This document shows positions 22,491-35,400 of a stretch of DNA of 64,000 nt, piece by piece; positions within the stretch are counted from its first letter, which is position 1; every line of letters starts with the position of its first letter. The translations under genes were made by a program, and so were the position numbers. The stretch lies in contig MU863991.1 of the NCBI GenBank assembly GCA_033296885.1, forward strand, positions 54,568-118,567. Direction: 5' to 3'. The notes below the pieces were generated by a model. It worked only from the letters and a program-made list of their open reading frames with translations. It had not been told where the DNA came from and made no database searches. The stretch is from Triangularia verruculosa. Taxonomy: Eukaryota > Ascomycota > Sordariomycetes > Sordariales > Podosporaceae.

Positions 22491-22677
22491 GTACTTTGGC
22501 CAAAAGTGGTGATACAAGAGCAACCGAGAAGGGCGGACAATCACCCTCTCAGATATTTAAACCAATCCATATCTTTCCCGCCCTGCTCCCATCTTGCCAT
22601 GCTCCAGCTCATAACTTCCGTGTTTGCGATCCAGCCTCAGTCCCTGCCAATGCCGCCGTGGAATCCGGATCGAATAT

Positions 22678-22683
22678 TCACTT
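22678..22683. promoter_or_regulatory. Second candidate White Collar site GATCGA
   Basis: GATCGA about 375 bp upstream of the start codon. Related GATCGG (22737) and GATCCG (near 22783 and 22848) sequences lie nearby, forming a loose cluster. Confidence 0.3.
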
Positions 22684-22950
22684 CTTGGGGGGTTTGCTCC
22701 CATTGTTGCGATGCCGAGCCGGCCAAGCCAAGCGGAGATCGGATTCACCACAAAAAGAAGAGCTGCCATCGATGACGTGCACGATCCGACCGAGCGTCCC
22801 CACCCCACCCATATGGAAATCGCATGTTCGGCCCCGCTGGAAACCGATCCGGCCAGCTCATTTGCTGACAAGTCGGGTCCGGAGTGGGTTGGCATTAGGT
22901 AGCCTGGTTGGAAAAGTTTGAAGGGGTTAAAAAGGGAGAGGAAAAATAGA

Positions 22951-23024
22951 CTCCTCCGGGAAGGCTCGAACTTCCAACCTCCTGATTAACAGTCAGACGC
23001 GCTAGCCAATTGCGCCACAGAGGA
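22951..23024 (-). tRNA. tRNA-Asn (GUU)
   Basis: 74 nt that fold into a full cloverleaf without intron. The seven-pair acceptor stem includes one G-U pair, the anticodon loop is CTGTTAA (anticodon GTT), and the T-arm is GGAAG-TTCGAGC-CTTCC. The discriminator base is G, and CCA is not encoded. Identical in sequence to the copy at 36959. It lies about 650 bp upstream of phytoene desaturase on the same strand. Confidence 0.97.
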
Positions 23025-23728
23025 TCTGATTGGTGTATAGGAGCACTAACAAAATCAGAGTTTATGGTAGCTTTGTACAATCTTTAACCCCTTTCTTACC
23101 CCTGAATTAAGCAGGAGCTCCAGGAGCCGAGGCAGCAGTTATTCGTATACGCTTGTTTCCAGCATCTGATCATGCAATACCTCATTCACATGGGAAATCT
23201 TCTTAGGTAGCCAGGGGGTAGACGCCTGTAAGGCCGGCGTTGCGTCCGTATCGAAAAATAAGGCCTCCCTCCTGTGATGTGCCCAGCCTTTCGAAGAAGT
23301 AAACGGCAAACAAGTTGGCAAAGGACTTTTTCTTACCATCATATAACCCTCACCCATTTCCTCTTTCGTTCGTCCACTTTGGGATGACGGAACAGACCCT
23401 GCGGTGCCATATATCGCCCTTCTGATGCAATATCCCTCCTCTTCGCTTATGCCCTTCTTGTATCGCAAATCCATCAAATCGTGACAGATAATACGCTTGA
23501 CAACAGGTGCCCAATCCTCTTCCAAAGCCAACTGATGTGAATGTTCTCATGTATCAATGTTTCGATTGGCATAAAACGTAATGCACCGAAAAGTATTGTC
23601 AATCGAGGTACTAGACCTCTCAATGTCGGCGGCTAGCCTTCCGATGAGGTTTGTCAGGAGCTGTTGGGTTTTTCGACGTTGTTGGAGCTCAGGCTGCTTA
23701 GCAAGCAGTTGGCGCTCGCTCTTGAACC

Positions 23729-23749
23729 ATTGCGCCACAGAGGATATTG
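23729..23749 (-). pseudogene. 5' fragment of tRNA-Asn with flanking bases
   Basis: On the minus strand this is nucleotides 1-16 of tRNA-Asn (TCCTCTGTGGCGCAAT) preceded by CAATA. The same 21 bases, flank included, occur at 12705-12725, but not in front of the two intact genes. The rest of the tRNA is absent. Confidence 0.6.
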
Positions 23750-24192
23750 ACTTTGTGTTGTGATCGGAGCAAGGAAAGAGGCTGTCTCTGTTGCGGAGAG
23801 AAGGTGGAGTGCCGTTGGAAAAGAAGTAGAGTGGTGAGCGATTCAGGCACTGTTTATTTCGTTGGGTGAGCGACGACAACTTCACATCCATCACGTCAGG
23901 TATAATTGAGAGCCAACAATCCACAATTATTCTACTCCCAAGTGTATACACTGTCATAAATACCATCCATCCCTTTAAAAAAGCACAATAGCATGCAAGA
24001 CTAATATTTCAAACAACGCATCTCGGCAACCCCCGGATGCATAACCCGTTTTTCCGCCCCTATCGAAACAACCGCTCCCAGAAACAAAAAAGAGCTATTC
24101 ATCAAAACATATCCATAATCCATCATCATATGTTCCGCCCAAGCCACCAATCAATCCCACCCCATCCCAACCTTGAAAACTCCCCTCTCACC

Positions 24193-27100
24193 CTACAAGA
24201 ACCCCTTCAAGCTAGGCACCCTACTAATACTGCTCTTCCTCTGTGGGACCCTCCCCTCGTCCACCAAAATGTTCCCTTCGCTCCTCCATCCCTTGCCCCT
24301 TACACTCCCGCCAAAGACACTCGTCCCCGTCGCGACGCTGGCGCCCGACGGCCTGTCCTTCATCGCCTTCCAGCTATCCAGCTCTCGCTCTAGCTGCATA
24401 ATCCTCTCCCGTTCCTCTCTCAGTTCCCTCTCCGCCCTCCTCGCCTGGAGTTCATTGGAGCTCTCCGAGGCCTGCAACTCCTCAATAGTCTTGAGCAACT
24501 TGTCCATCTTATCCCTCATGCGAGTCATATCCTCCTGCAACTGGACATTCTGCCTGTCCTTCCGGTCGATCTGCGTCTGCAAGTCCTTCACGGTCCGGTC
24601 TACATTACGTACTGATCGCTGGGATTTGCTGCGCTCGTTCAGGTGCTGTTCGAGTTCCGATTCGAGCTAAGTGGGTGAGATGTCAGTATTGGTGCCGTCT
24701 TACAACTTGGGAGTGGGGGGCCGGGAGGGGGTGGTGGCTGTTTTGCATCCAGGAATCGACAGAGAAGAAACAAGTAAACTAACCTCCTGGATGCGCTTGT
24801 GCAAGAACTTGATATCATGACTGGCGGCCGAGTACCCCTTCGTCTCCAAATCAATCAACCTCAACTGCACCTCATTCAACGACTTCTCCAACGCATTCTT
24901 TTGCTTGTGCAACTCGGCACTAGCCTCACGCTCCGCCACAATGTCCTTTTGAACTTCAGACACCAAGGACTCAGCGCGACGCATCTTCTCCACTGCAGCC
25001 GCAGCAATATCCTGCTGCTGAGCCAAGCTGGACTTGAGCTCAAGAATCTCCTTGTCGATATTGGCAGCGTTTCTCAGTGAAGGACTCTCACTGTTGGCCA
25101 GGTCCTCCAGACCAGCCTTGGCCTCCTTCAGCCTAGCCTCAATGCTCTGCTTCTCACGGGCAAGGTTATCCCGCTCAGCAGTGATGTCATCGACCGACGT
25201 CCGAAGATTCCGGACCTGTTGAAGAAGTGTGACGACCTTGCCCTGGGCCTCAGTATGAGCACTGACAGCCTCGTCACGAGAAGCCATAACATCAGAAAGC
25301 GTCGACTCCAACCTCGCTTTCTCCTTGGACCAAGTAGAACTGTTGAGGACTTCATCATCCCACTTGGACCTGAGCTCGTCAAGCTCCTCCCGCAAGCGCG
25401 TAATCTCGGCCTGTTTGAACAACTTCTCCTCCCTCGCAAGATCAAGCTCCTTGGTTAGAGTGCCAAATTCAGCCTGATACTTCTTGCGAAGCTGCTCCAT
25501 GCTTGACTCCTTGTCCTCAATGTCGTTGGCGCGCTGGTTGCGGTAATCCTCCAGCTCGTGCTGCAGCCTCTTCTTGGCCTGTGTAGCGGCCTCAAGGTCG
25601 GTCGACATGTCTTCAATCTTCTCCTCCAAGCGCTGATTCTGGAGCTGCAGATCCTCAATTGTACCGTCGAGCCTCTTCCTTTCAGACATCATCTCAGCAC
25701 AGGCATCCTCCGCATCCTTGGCCTGCGCCTTGGCAAATTGCTCCGCTCTGGTTGCCTTGAGCACGGCGATCTCGGCTTGTTCCAGCTTGCTAAAATACTC
25801 ATCCGCGCGGCCCTTGTACAAGCTCAGGTTGGCAGCAACGTCAGCCAGTTTGCTCGTCTCAGAATCCAAACGAATCTGCAGGTCGGCAAACTCTTGGAGA
25901 AGTTGATTGCGGCTAGCGGCCTCTTGCTCCCGCGCAAGTGACATCTCCTGAAGGTCTGACTTGGCGTCGCGAAGGTCAAGCTCAATCTGGGCCCTGTCGT
26001 GTCTGAGCCTCTCAAAGTGCTCCTTGATGTGAGCCAGTTCGCCGATAGCATCGTTGTGGTCAGACAACAGACGACGGCGGGAGTCCTCTTGGCTGTGGAG
26101 CAGATCAAGAATCTCCTCATGAGAGCGAGTCTGGATGTCGCGCAGCGAGAGCTCACCGGCGTGGAGAGCCTTCTCGAGCGCGGATACCTTCTGGGAGGAC
26201 TCATCGAGCATGTGGTGGAGCTTGCTGTTCATCTGCTCCAGCTTCTGAACACGGCCACTCTCATCGACGGTCGCCTGAGGATCCGGTACAGACCGCTCAA
26301 GCTGGCTTTGCAAGTGTCGGTTTTGCATCTGAGCGATCTGGAGTTGGTTCTGCAGCTCCTCAAGTTCAGCCTTGAGATCCTGGCGGTTGTTGAAGCTGAG
26401 AATGTCAGCTGTCTTGTCTGACTTGACAGAGTCGAGATGGTCCGTCTCAACCGTAGCAAAGCGGCGAGGAGGAGTAGAGGTGTTGGAATAGTGACGGCCG
26501 TTGGGCTTTGAACGCGTCTGTGTTGGCGAGCCAGGCTCAAATGGCACCTCGTTAGGGTTGATCTCTCCAAGCCGAGTTCTAGTCGGAGACTCGTTCCTAG
26601 CTGCTCTCAATTCTGCCAACTGAGTCTCGGCGTTAGCGCGAGCCGCAGTCTGAACCCGAAGATTCTGCTGAAGCTCCTCAATTTTTCGAGCCAGGTCAAG
26701 GTTTTTACTAAGGAACCTGTCGGCACCGCCCTCAGCTGGAATGGTTGGCACAAACTCAGGGTCAACAATCTTGAGTGCATCCAACAATTGTCCACGGAGG
26801 TCGGCAAGCTCAATGTCGCGGAAGTCAAGCGTTTGCTGCAGTGTGCGAACCGTGCCCTGAGCCTGGGTGCGAAGCTGCCGTTCAGACTCAATGGTTCGGT
26901 TTGCCTCAGCAAGTTGGGCCGTAGCGCTTGACGAGGCCTTCTCGGCGGCGCGGCTATTTTGCACCTCTCTGGCCACTTCATGGTTGAGATCCTCCAGACT
27001 GAGCTGCAGCTTTTCCAGCCTCTTCTCCAAAGAAGCAACCGCAACCTGCGAATCGCCAAGCTGCTTGTTGAGCTTGGTGTTCTGCTCCTCTAGCCTCGCC

Positions 27101-30100
27101 TTCTCCCGCTGAAGACCCATAATCTGCCCTCGAGAAGCTTCACTAGCCCTTGAACTGGACCGCGCAATCTCGAGACCCTTCTGCTGCAGCTTGTTGAGGA
27201 GAGCCTTGTTGTCGTTTTCTGAGGCGGTCAAGCGACCCTTGACCGTGACAAGCTCACGCTCTAAGCGCTCCTTTGCCTGGTCATTCTTGAGGCCAAACTC
27301 ACCAGACTCAAGGATCACTTTATTGAGGTCTTCAATCTGATAATTCAGCTTGGCAACCTCGTCCTCGAACCACTTCAACCGGGTACTTGCTGCCTCAAGG
27401 TCCCTGAGCAAGCTCTCTTCTCTTTCACGTGCAACCTTGGAGGCTGCCCTCTCACCGATGATTTCAGCCTCCCGGCGAGCTTCCTCGGCCTGGGTCTTGG
27501 CAACACGCAGAGCCCGGATTTCCTGTCTGGCTTCATCGCGCTCCTTCTCAGCAGCGGCACGCGTCTCCATCATACGTCGAAGAGTGTCCTGCTGAGCGTA
27601 GAGCTCCTTCTCGATGGTGATCTTGGATTCATTGAGGTGGTCGTATTCCTCCTTCAACGTGTTGTACTTGTGCTCACCAAGGAGAGCAACATCATCACGG
27701 GACTGACGTTCCCTGCTAAGTTCCATTTGCACCTGATAAAGTTGATCTTTCAGGTCTTTGACCTGTGCCTCGAGAAGCTGACGATTCTGGTCAGCCTGAG
27801 CGTCCTCGGATAGCCGAGCCTGAAGAAGCTTGTTGGCGTCTGCCGCCTCACGCTTTAGTTGGGCTTCTTGGGACTTCATAGCAGTGAGTTCTGCCTGGAT
27901 GTCACGAAGACGCTCGGCATTCTTATCCCTTTCTGTGCTGAGGGCCTTTCGCTGATCTTCGAGACTGCGCCGCTCCATTTCGTACTTCTTATTGTCCGAA
28001 CGGAGCAATGCCAACTCGCTCTCCTTCTTGCGCACCAAATCCTCATAGTCGGTAGAGGTCTTGGACAGTTGCGCAAGCTGCTGCTGAACCTCCCGATTTT
28101 CAGCGCTGAGCTGCGAGTTCTTGGTCCTTGAGTTCTGGAGCTCCTTCTCGGCCGTCCTCAACTTGATATCCAGGTCCTGGTCCGCCTTGAGAAGCTTGCT
28201 CTCCATGTCTCGCACCTTCCTATCCTTGAGCGAGAGTTGACTTTGTAACATCTTCACCTCGTCTTCCAAAGCGGCTTCTTGCGCGCTGCGTTCGGACTGC
28301 TTTTTAGTGATCTCCTCAATGGCCTTTTCCAACTCAGCCACCTTCTCAGCCAGCTGTGACTTCTCGGCCTCCAATCTAGAGATGATACCGGCGGCTTGTT
28401 CAAGTTGAGCACGGAAGCTGTTAACATCCTCTTCAGCTCGCTTCTTAGCCTCAAGAAGACTATCCAGCTGGTCCTCCAGCCTCTCCTGATCATCCAGAGC
28501 ACCAACCAACTTGTCCTCTAACTCAGCCTCTCTCATTTGCAGCCGCTTAAAAATCTCCTCCTTGTCCAGCGCAAGAGATCTCTCGCTTTCCAAAACTTGC
28601 TGAATCTTGTTCAACTCAGCATGAACATTCCTCCTCTCTTCTTCGAGCTTTTGGCGATTTTCGAGTTCCAGCTTCATCTTGTCGTGCAGCTGCTTGATCA
28701 TCTCATCCCGCTTTTTCACCTCTGTCGCGGTCCTGGTAGCCCCCAGGAGCGGCCTCATCCTGACCAGCAATTGCCACCAAGGATTATCACACAAATCAAG
28801 GTATACGTGGAAATTCCGCTGAATGACTCTCGTCGCCTCAGCCCGGTAAAGCCGCTTGAAAGCAATCCTCCGCTGCATATACCCTCTGGCAACCGACTGA
28901 AACCTGGCCATGATCTCCGAAATCAGGGCGTCTCTCTTCTCTTCCAGCTCAGCCAATACACCGGCCCGGAAGAAGACCTTGGTCAGACCGACACGATATA
29001 GAGACCTGTCTAGACCGAACTTGTCCAACATCAGTCTCGCCACCGCTTGGCCCTCCAGGTACCCTTTCGGCAAGTCTCTCACAAGAACTTCATAACGCTG
29101 CCGAAATTCCGCAAAGGCCAGCCTATTCGGGAAACCGGTCCTTGCAATCCTGATACCCTCCAGCACACCATTACACCTCAACTGGTCCAGCACCAACAGC
29201 CCGTTGAACTGCTTCGCCTTCTTTTTATGATTAGGAAGGATACACCTCACAAAATGCGGGTGCGTCGAATGCAACTGCGCCATCAAACTAGACAGCTGCT
29301 CCTTATGTCTCTGAGCAACCGTCCTAAACAGCCCCTTCTTCACGCGACTCCTCATCCCGCCAACCTCGTCATCCTGATCAGCACAGTCCGCAAACAAATT
29401 CGCGACATGCTTATCCGTTGAATCCGCCAACAACCTCGTGACATTGTCGTTCATTGGGTCCTTGTTTTTCTCCAACCACCCTTCCGTCGAGTACTCCACC
29501 TCGGCGGCATAATGAGTGAGGATAAAACCCTGACCCAACCTCGAAGGCCGGTACTTTTGTGACTTCTTATCCCACAAAGAGTTCAGCTTCTCGGAAAACG
29601 TCTTATCCGTCGCCTTGGGCATGACACAGTCCTCGTCCAGGCAACTGAAAATACCAATCGGGTTCGGCAGTTCAATCAGATCGATTGTCGGTTGCAAGTC
29701 CTTTCCAAAGTCGATAAACTGCCACTCAATCTTCTCCCTGGCATACTCCTCCTGTTCGAGGACAAACATGTGGTGGTTAAAGAACTGCTGCAGCTTCTCG
29801 TTCGTGTAGTTGATGCACAGCTGCTCAAAGCTGTTGTGCTCAAAAATCTCGAAACCAGCAATATCCAGCACACCAATAAACCTGGTATCATCTAAGCCCA
29901 TCCCTGGCCGGTCAAGCTGGCGATTGATTCGTGTCACCAGATCCCCAAAGCCTCGTTCGTAGATACCTTTTGCGAGGGCATCGATGCTAAACCGAACCTG
30001 CTCAGGAGTCTGCACCTTCTCGACCCATTCCCTGCCCGCCTTCACCTTTGGATGAAGCAAGCCCTGCAGGAAAGGCTGCAGCGGCACACCAAGCAGCTTG

Positions 30101-31566
30101 CAAACCTTTGCCGCAACCTCCTTCCCGTCCGGCGCAAGCCTCGCCTGATCGGCCGATCTGCTCTCCTTGACAACATTGAGATTACCCAGATGCAGCACAG
30201 CAGCAATGGTCCTCAGAATAGCCGCCTGCTCACTCTCATCGAAGCCCATCACACCAAAAGCTTCCAACAAGGAATTCCACTCATCACGATCTGAAACGCC
30301 AGATATAGTATCCTGACCCTCCCTGGTATACGCAAAATCTTCCACATCCAGACCGTCCAACAAGAACTCTTGCTTCAGCCTCCTATCAGCCCCCTTAAGC
30401 AGCTGGTAGAAAACGTGATAGTTTCGCTCCTGAGAGTTAATCCGCACAACTCGAGACTTTTCTAGCAAGTACCAGTCAATGAAAGCGCCAGCAATGGATC
30501 CGTTTCGATTGAACTCGATCCGGATAAACTTGCCGAATCTCGACGAATTGTTGTTGCGCACAGTCTGAGCGTTACCAAAGGCTTCAAGGATAGGATTGGC
30601 CCTGAGAATCTGTGCCGAAAGGGTGGCATGCTGCTGATCTCTGCTCTTTGCTGACGCGTCCGAGCGGGCAACAGCGGCAAGGTACTGGATGACCTTTTTG
30701 GTGTTTTCAGTCTTTCCTGCACCGGACTCGCCCGTGACCAGGATGCTTTGGTTCTCGTTATCATCGACAAGATTTCGGAAGGCCTCGTCGGCCATGGCGT
30801 AGATGTGGGGTTTGTTGTCCTCCCGGTTTCGACCCTTGTACATGTTGATATATTCATTCGTGTAGATCGGGAGCGCAGTATAGGGATTGACTGTTACTAA
30901 GAACAGTCCGGAGTAGGTGTAGATGAGATCGGATAGGTAGCGCATATGGAGGTTGTGGACTACAGATGCCTCGTTCAGGTGCGTTAGTTCGGCCATGTCA
31001 TTAGCCTTGTCAAACTTGGCGGGGTTGACTTTGTCGACGCTTTCTGCGTCAACTTCTCGTTGCTAGATTAAGGCAGGTTAGTTCATGCCAGCTGCAGACT
31101 GTTGCAACTGAAGACTTACACTCCCGTCATCGCACTGAACCAATAACCTGTTTTCTGGGAGTTCCTCGACTACCCAGCCCTTGACAAAAGCCGTCTGTGG
31201 ATCCTTAAGCCACACATATTTCTTGCCAGAGAAGTCGTTCTCTCCCTCGATTCCCTTGACAATGTCGGTGGGTCTCCTCATGTCTTCGGTCTTGATAAAC
31301 GACGGAGCAAATGTGCCCGAGCCGGGAGTATTGTCTCTGGAGAGTAGACGAGCATGGCCGCCGGTGCCCGTACGCATGGGCAATGGCTGGGCTAATGGTG
31401 AGGAAATCGAGTTTTGTGATTGAGTGCGGACGTGAGAAGGTGGGGTGGCCATGCCCGAAAATGGGGACGGCGATGAGGGGAAAAGAGTCGATTTTGGCCT
31501 GCCTGGCCCATTCGAACCTGTCGAAGGGGAGGCATTCCTCGCAAATGGATTGTTGCGGACCGACAT
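24193..31566 (-). CDS. Class II myosin heavy chain (myosin-2), 2,399 aa
   Basis: Three exons, 31566-31120, 31062-24784 and 24666-24193, with introns of 57 and 117 nt. The N-terminus is about 100 disordered residues followed by the myosin SH3-like subdomain (KKYVWLKDPQTAFVKGWVVEE). The motor domain has the P-loop GESGAGKTE (about 260-268), switch I NNNSSRFGKF, switch II DIAGFEIFEHNSFEQLCINY, and the actin-binding/relay region. The neck carries IQ-like sequence (GYMQRRIAFKRLYRAEATRV) and the conserved PWWQLLVRMRPLL pivot at about 915. Then come nearly 1,500 residues of heptad coiled coil for dimerisation and filament assembly, and a short Ser-rich tail. It drives contractile-ring assembly and septation. 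Next to phytoene desaturase, as I recall for N. crassa. Divergent from the Red1-like gene. Confidence 0.97.
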
Positions 31567-32413
31567 AGTGGCATGCGCTCGCTATTACTATGCGGTTGAG
31601 GATATCAAAGATACATGAGATGCTTCCGTTTAGCGACTTTGTAGTGCTGCTGTATTAAACCGCCGTTCCGCCGTGTAAACATGGAGCTTCAGAAACCCTG
31701 GGTGCAGAAATGCAGCGGGAAAAGCAGCTAAGGTAAAGAAAGAAAGAGAAAAGCTGCAGAATGCAAAGCCGCAGGTGCTAGAGTAGCGGGTACCTGGTTT
31801 GGTTCGTTCCTGCAGCAGGAGTTGGTGAAAGAGGGGACTTGGTCTGGTGTTTGTTGCGATTTACCTTGAGGCCTGATGGTAGGCGCGTTGCCCCTAGCAG
31901 AGCTCCGCAAAGTAAACAAAGCTCGAGCCAAGCGCTTGAGGCCTAAGCCCAATCAATGGTGGCTCGTTCTCTCTGATGTCACCAAAGCCGTTCTGATCAT
32001 AGCCCGTGCACTCCCTGTCGGCCACTAGCCCCATCCAGACTAGCGCGTTCTGGACTGATTCGGTGCTGAACTCTTGGGAATTTCGTGCGCCGCCTGTTCC
32101 TTTTCAGCCACCCACTGTCAGGAAGGAACGCGCATCCCGCGACAAAAAAAGATCGCCATAATCATCCTGCGTCGGCTCACGCTGAACACTTCGCGTGTTG
32201 TAGAAGCAAAATATTGCTTCAATAATCTCAAGTCACAGGATATTTTTATCGCTCAGGCTCGATAATTGTGACGAAGACCGCCCCGCTTTAAGGAGGTTTG
32301 CAGCTTCGCGAGTCTCTTCCTGACTGGCAGATTTGCCCAAACTGTCGAGTATCGATCCGGGGCAAATAGCCCATCGCGCGTCAACAAACTTGACAACTAA
32401 ATATACCCTCACT
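31567..32413. other. Divergent promoter region, myosin / Red1-like
   Basis: 847 bp between two start codons reading away from each other. No coding frame supported. Confidence 0.5.
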
Positions 32414-35400
32414 ATGTCACAGTATCCTGGCTATCCGTGGCCATATGGCCAATATCACGGCCATCCCGTTCCACCTCCACCTCCTCCGACGCAGTCTCCG
32501 TACGGTTACCAAACCCCCACTGCCTATCCTGCACCTCCCTTTCCTCCTCCACCGACATACGGTGCCCCAGGCGCCTTCCCGCCGCCGCCAGCCCACCAGA
32601 CTGCAGCTCAGGGATCTTTCAACTACAACGCAAGCAACATACCTGGCCTTGGGATGGGAGCAAACGGTCCTGTGGGTACTGCTTTTCCAGGTGCGCCTGC
32701 ACCAAGTCCTTGGGGTCAACCGATGCCAGCTTCATTCACACCTACCATCCCGAACTCTCATTCCACTCAACCATCCGTGGCTACCAGCGCAAAGCCCCCG
32801 CAGTCCGTAGTAGCGGCTGCGCAGGTAGCAGTCAGCATCGAGATGGAGGAAGGCGAATTGAGTGAAGGGCAGTTTGAGGATCTCTATGATGATACGCAAA
32901 AGTCACCACCGCCAGCCAGTCCCCCGAAACAGACAGCCAAACAGCTCTCAGTTGCACAGCCAAGTACAGACCCAAATGCGGTCCACAGCCAACCCACGAG
33001 TGCGTCGGATACACCAGAGGGTGGCTTCTATGGCAACGAGGAAGAAGAGGGTGAAGTTGGGTCCAAGGGTGATGACGCTATTTGTAAGTCATGGCATTTT
33101 GATACCAGTATTGACACCCAACAGCTGACCGAACCTAGCTCGCGACAGGTCTGCGTCGTATTCTCCATTCCTGTCACCGAGAGAAGGCTCCCACGAAGAA
33201 CCCACCTTGGAAGCTGAGGGCCCTGGACCTCTAAACGCCAGTCAACCACAGCCGAACAACACTTCCCAAACCGCCCCACCTGTGCAAAATGTCGGGTCGC
33301 CCGGCCTACAATCACAGTCCTCCGCGGCTTTGGATGCCAACGACACTTCCAAGCGGCCTACAAATTACTTGGAGGCCTTCAAAACAGTACCAGAAGTCAA
33401 GAAGGAGGCTCAGAAGGCAATTCTCCGGTTGTGGGCCCTGGGAGTCAAGTATCAAACCTATCTTGACGAGGGTTTTGACGAGAACGTGATCAGATCCTTA
33501 TTTGGTGATCTCCACCTAGAACTGCCAAAGCCCATTGTTGAGAAGACCAAGGCTGAAGCACAGACCGCGCCATCACCAGGTGCTGGCTCTGATAGTCCTA
33601 TAACGGGTCAACCACAAGGGACACAGTCAGAGTCCCAGGGAACTACGACAGAGAAAAGCAAGGGCGAGGAGCGCAAAGATCGCATTGCTCGTCTCCTCGC
33701 GGCCAAGGCTGCGAAGGGCCCCGCAGTAGTCCCTCCGAAACCAGCTGTTGTGCCAACAAACCCAGCGCCAGCTGAAGTGTCGAAACCTGTTCCCCCTACA
33801 GGGCCCAAAGCCAAAACTCGAGGAGAAAAGGAGCGAATTCTCCAGGAGAAGATTGCCGCCTTGCAAAAGGCTCGAGAAGCGCAAGCGTCTGCTGCTGGCA
33901 AGTCGGGCTCTCAAACTCCCATCAACAATGCCACAACGACTTCTGCTCTACAGCCGCCCAGTGGCCCCTCAAGCATGACCTTGAACCTGGTTGGCCCTAA
34001 GCCGGGAGCACTCCCTATTCAAACCGGCTCTCTGCCGACACCGCCCATCCCTGGTCTGCTTACCTCTCCAAATATCCAGCTCAACACGGCAAGTCAGCGG
34101 AAGCGCCCAGTCGCTGCTGATTTCGTCGACTATCCATCAGCAACTGGGTCAACAAAACGGCCTTTTGGTCAGTTACGTCAGGAAGCTTCTCTGATCATTG
34201 ACGTTAGTGATGTTTCGGACGATGAAGAAATGGACATGGATATGGGTTCCCCCATTGATGAACCATCTTCGATACAAGCAAGAGATGGTCTGACTTCAAC
34301 ACGTGGGCTATCCATACGTGACTTCCCTCCATTGACGAACACCCTTCCACAGCGACAGCTGTCAGCCCCCACAACTCCCTCGCATACGCCACCAACTGGC
34401 CCAGCCATAGGAGGTAAACGTCACACTGAGCTCACCATCAAGGAGAGAGAGATCCAGGAAATGAGACGGATGATCGCCCAGGCGGAGGCGAAGCGCAAAG
34501 CTAAAATGCTTCCTGCTGGTTCACAGGCCCAAACTCAGGTAGGAGAGGCACCAGAACCTAAAAATACTGGCGGTCTGGTTCTCAGCAGTCCTGCTCGGTC
34601 GGACAGGCCAACGCCACAGGCTACGCCAGAAGCCACCTCTGTCAACAAGGCTTCGCAACTAGCTACTCTCAACCCGTCGCAGAAAACGGGGCCACGCGGT
34701 CGGCTTGCTGCCCTTGAGGAGAAGCGCAAGCGTTTAGAGCGGCTGCGTGCGGAGGAGGCTCTCTTGCAAGCTGAGATTGAGAAGGAGATGATGGCTGCTC
34801 AGCTGGAGCAGGTCAACACACCGTCTGATCAAAGCACACCTCAGGACAGCGGGCAAAATTCCGGGAATGATAGTACAGGTACTTGGCTCTCATAGCTTTC
34901 TTCTCAATCTCGGCCGTCTAGATAAACAACTAATATGATACAGAAGTGCGTTCAACAACACAAGCGGTAGCATCCGCCAATGCCGAAGGGCTTCCGACTT
35001 CTGCCACGGTACTTGCACCTGACAATAAGCAGGTGGATGATGCAACCTCAGCTGGCGAAATCAGAACTTCAGGTGAGCCATCGCAGACAGGTATCCCACT
35101 GGAGCAATCGGTTGAACCTCAGCCGGTTGAGCCCCAGCAAACTCTTGGTAGCGACGCCCCAAGCTCCGGCGGCTCTCAATACGCCAGCAGCAGTGATTCG
35201 GAACAAGCCCAAAAGGCCATGTCTGTGGATGGCGGTGAGCCAGATAGCCGGCAATCTGCCGACATCTCTTTGCCAAACAATAACCCAGATGTTCAAGTAA
35301 ACGATGAAACTGCCACAGCTGCAAACCTTGAGGCAGAAGTGCCCTCTACTGACCAAGACGTCGATGAGACGACGCCGATGGAGCTAGATTCCGAAGCGCC

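Larger units (their letters stand above)
22305..24192. other. Upstream region of phytoene desaturase to the myosin 3' end
   Basis: 1.9 kb containing the presumed al-1 promoter, a tRNA-Asn gene and a 21-bp tRNA-derived fragment. Several open frames at 22.5-23.9 kb lack family resemblance and are not called. Confidence 0.5.

Noticed and set aside
23547..23966. 139-codon minus-strand frame overlapping the tRNA fragment
   Set aside because: Part of it translates tRNA-derived sequence; no similarity recognised; more likely chance.
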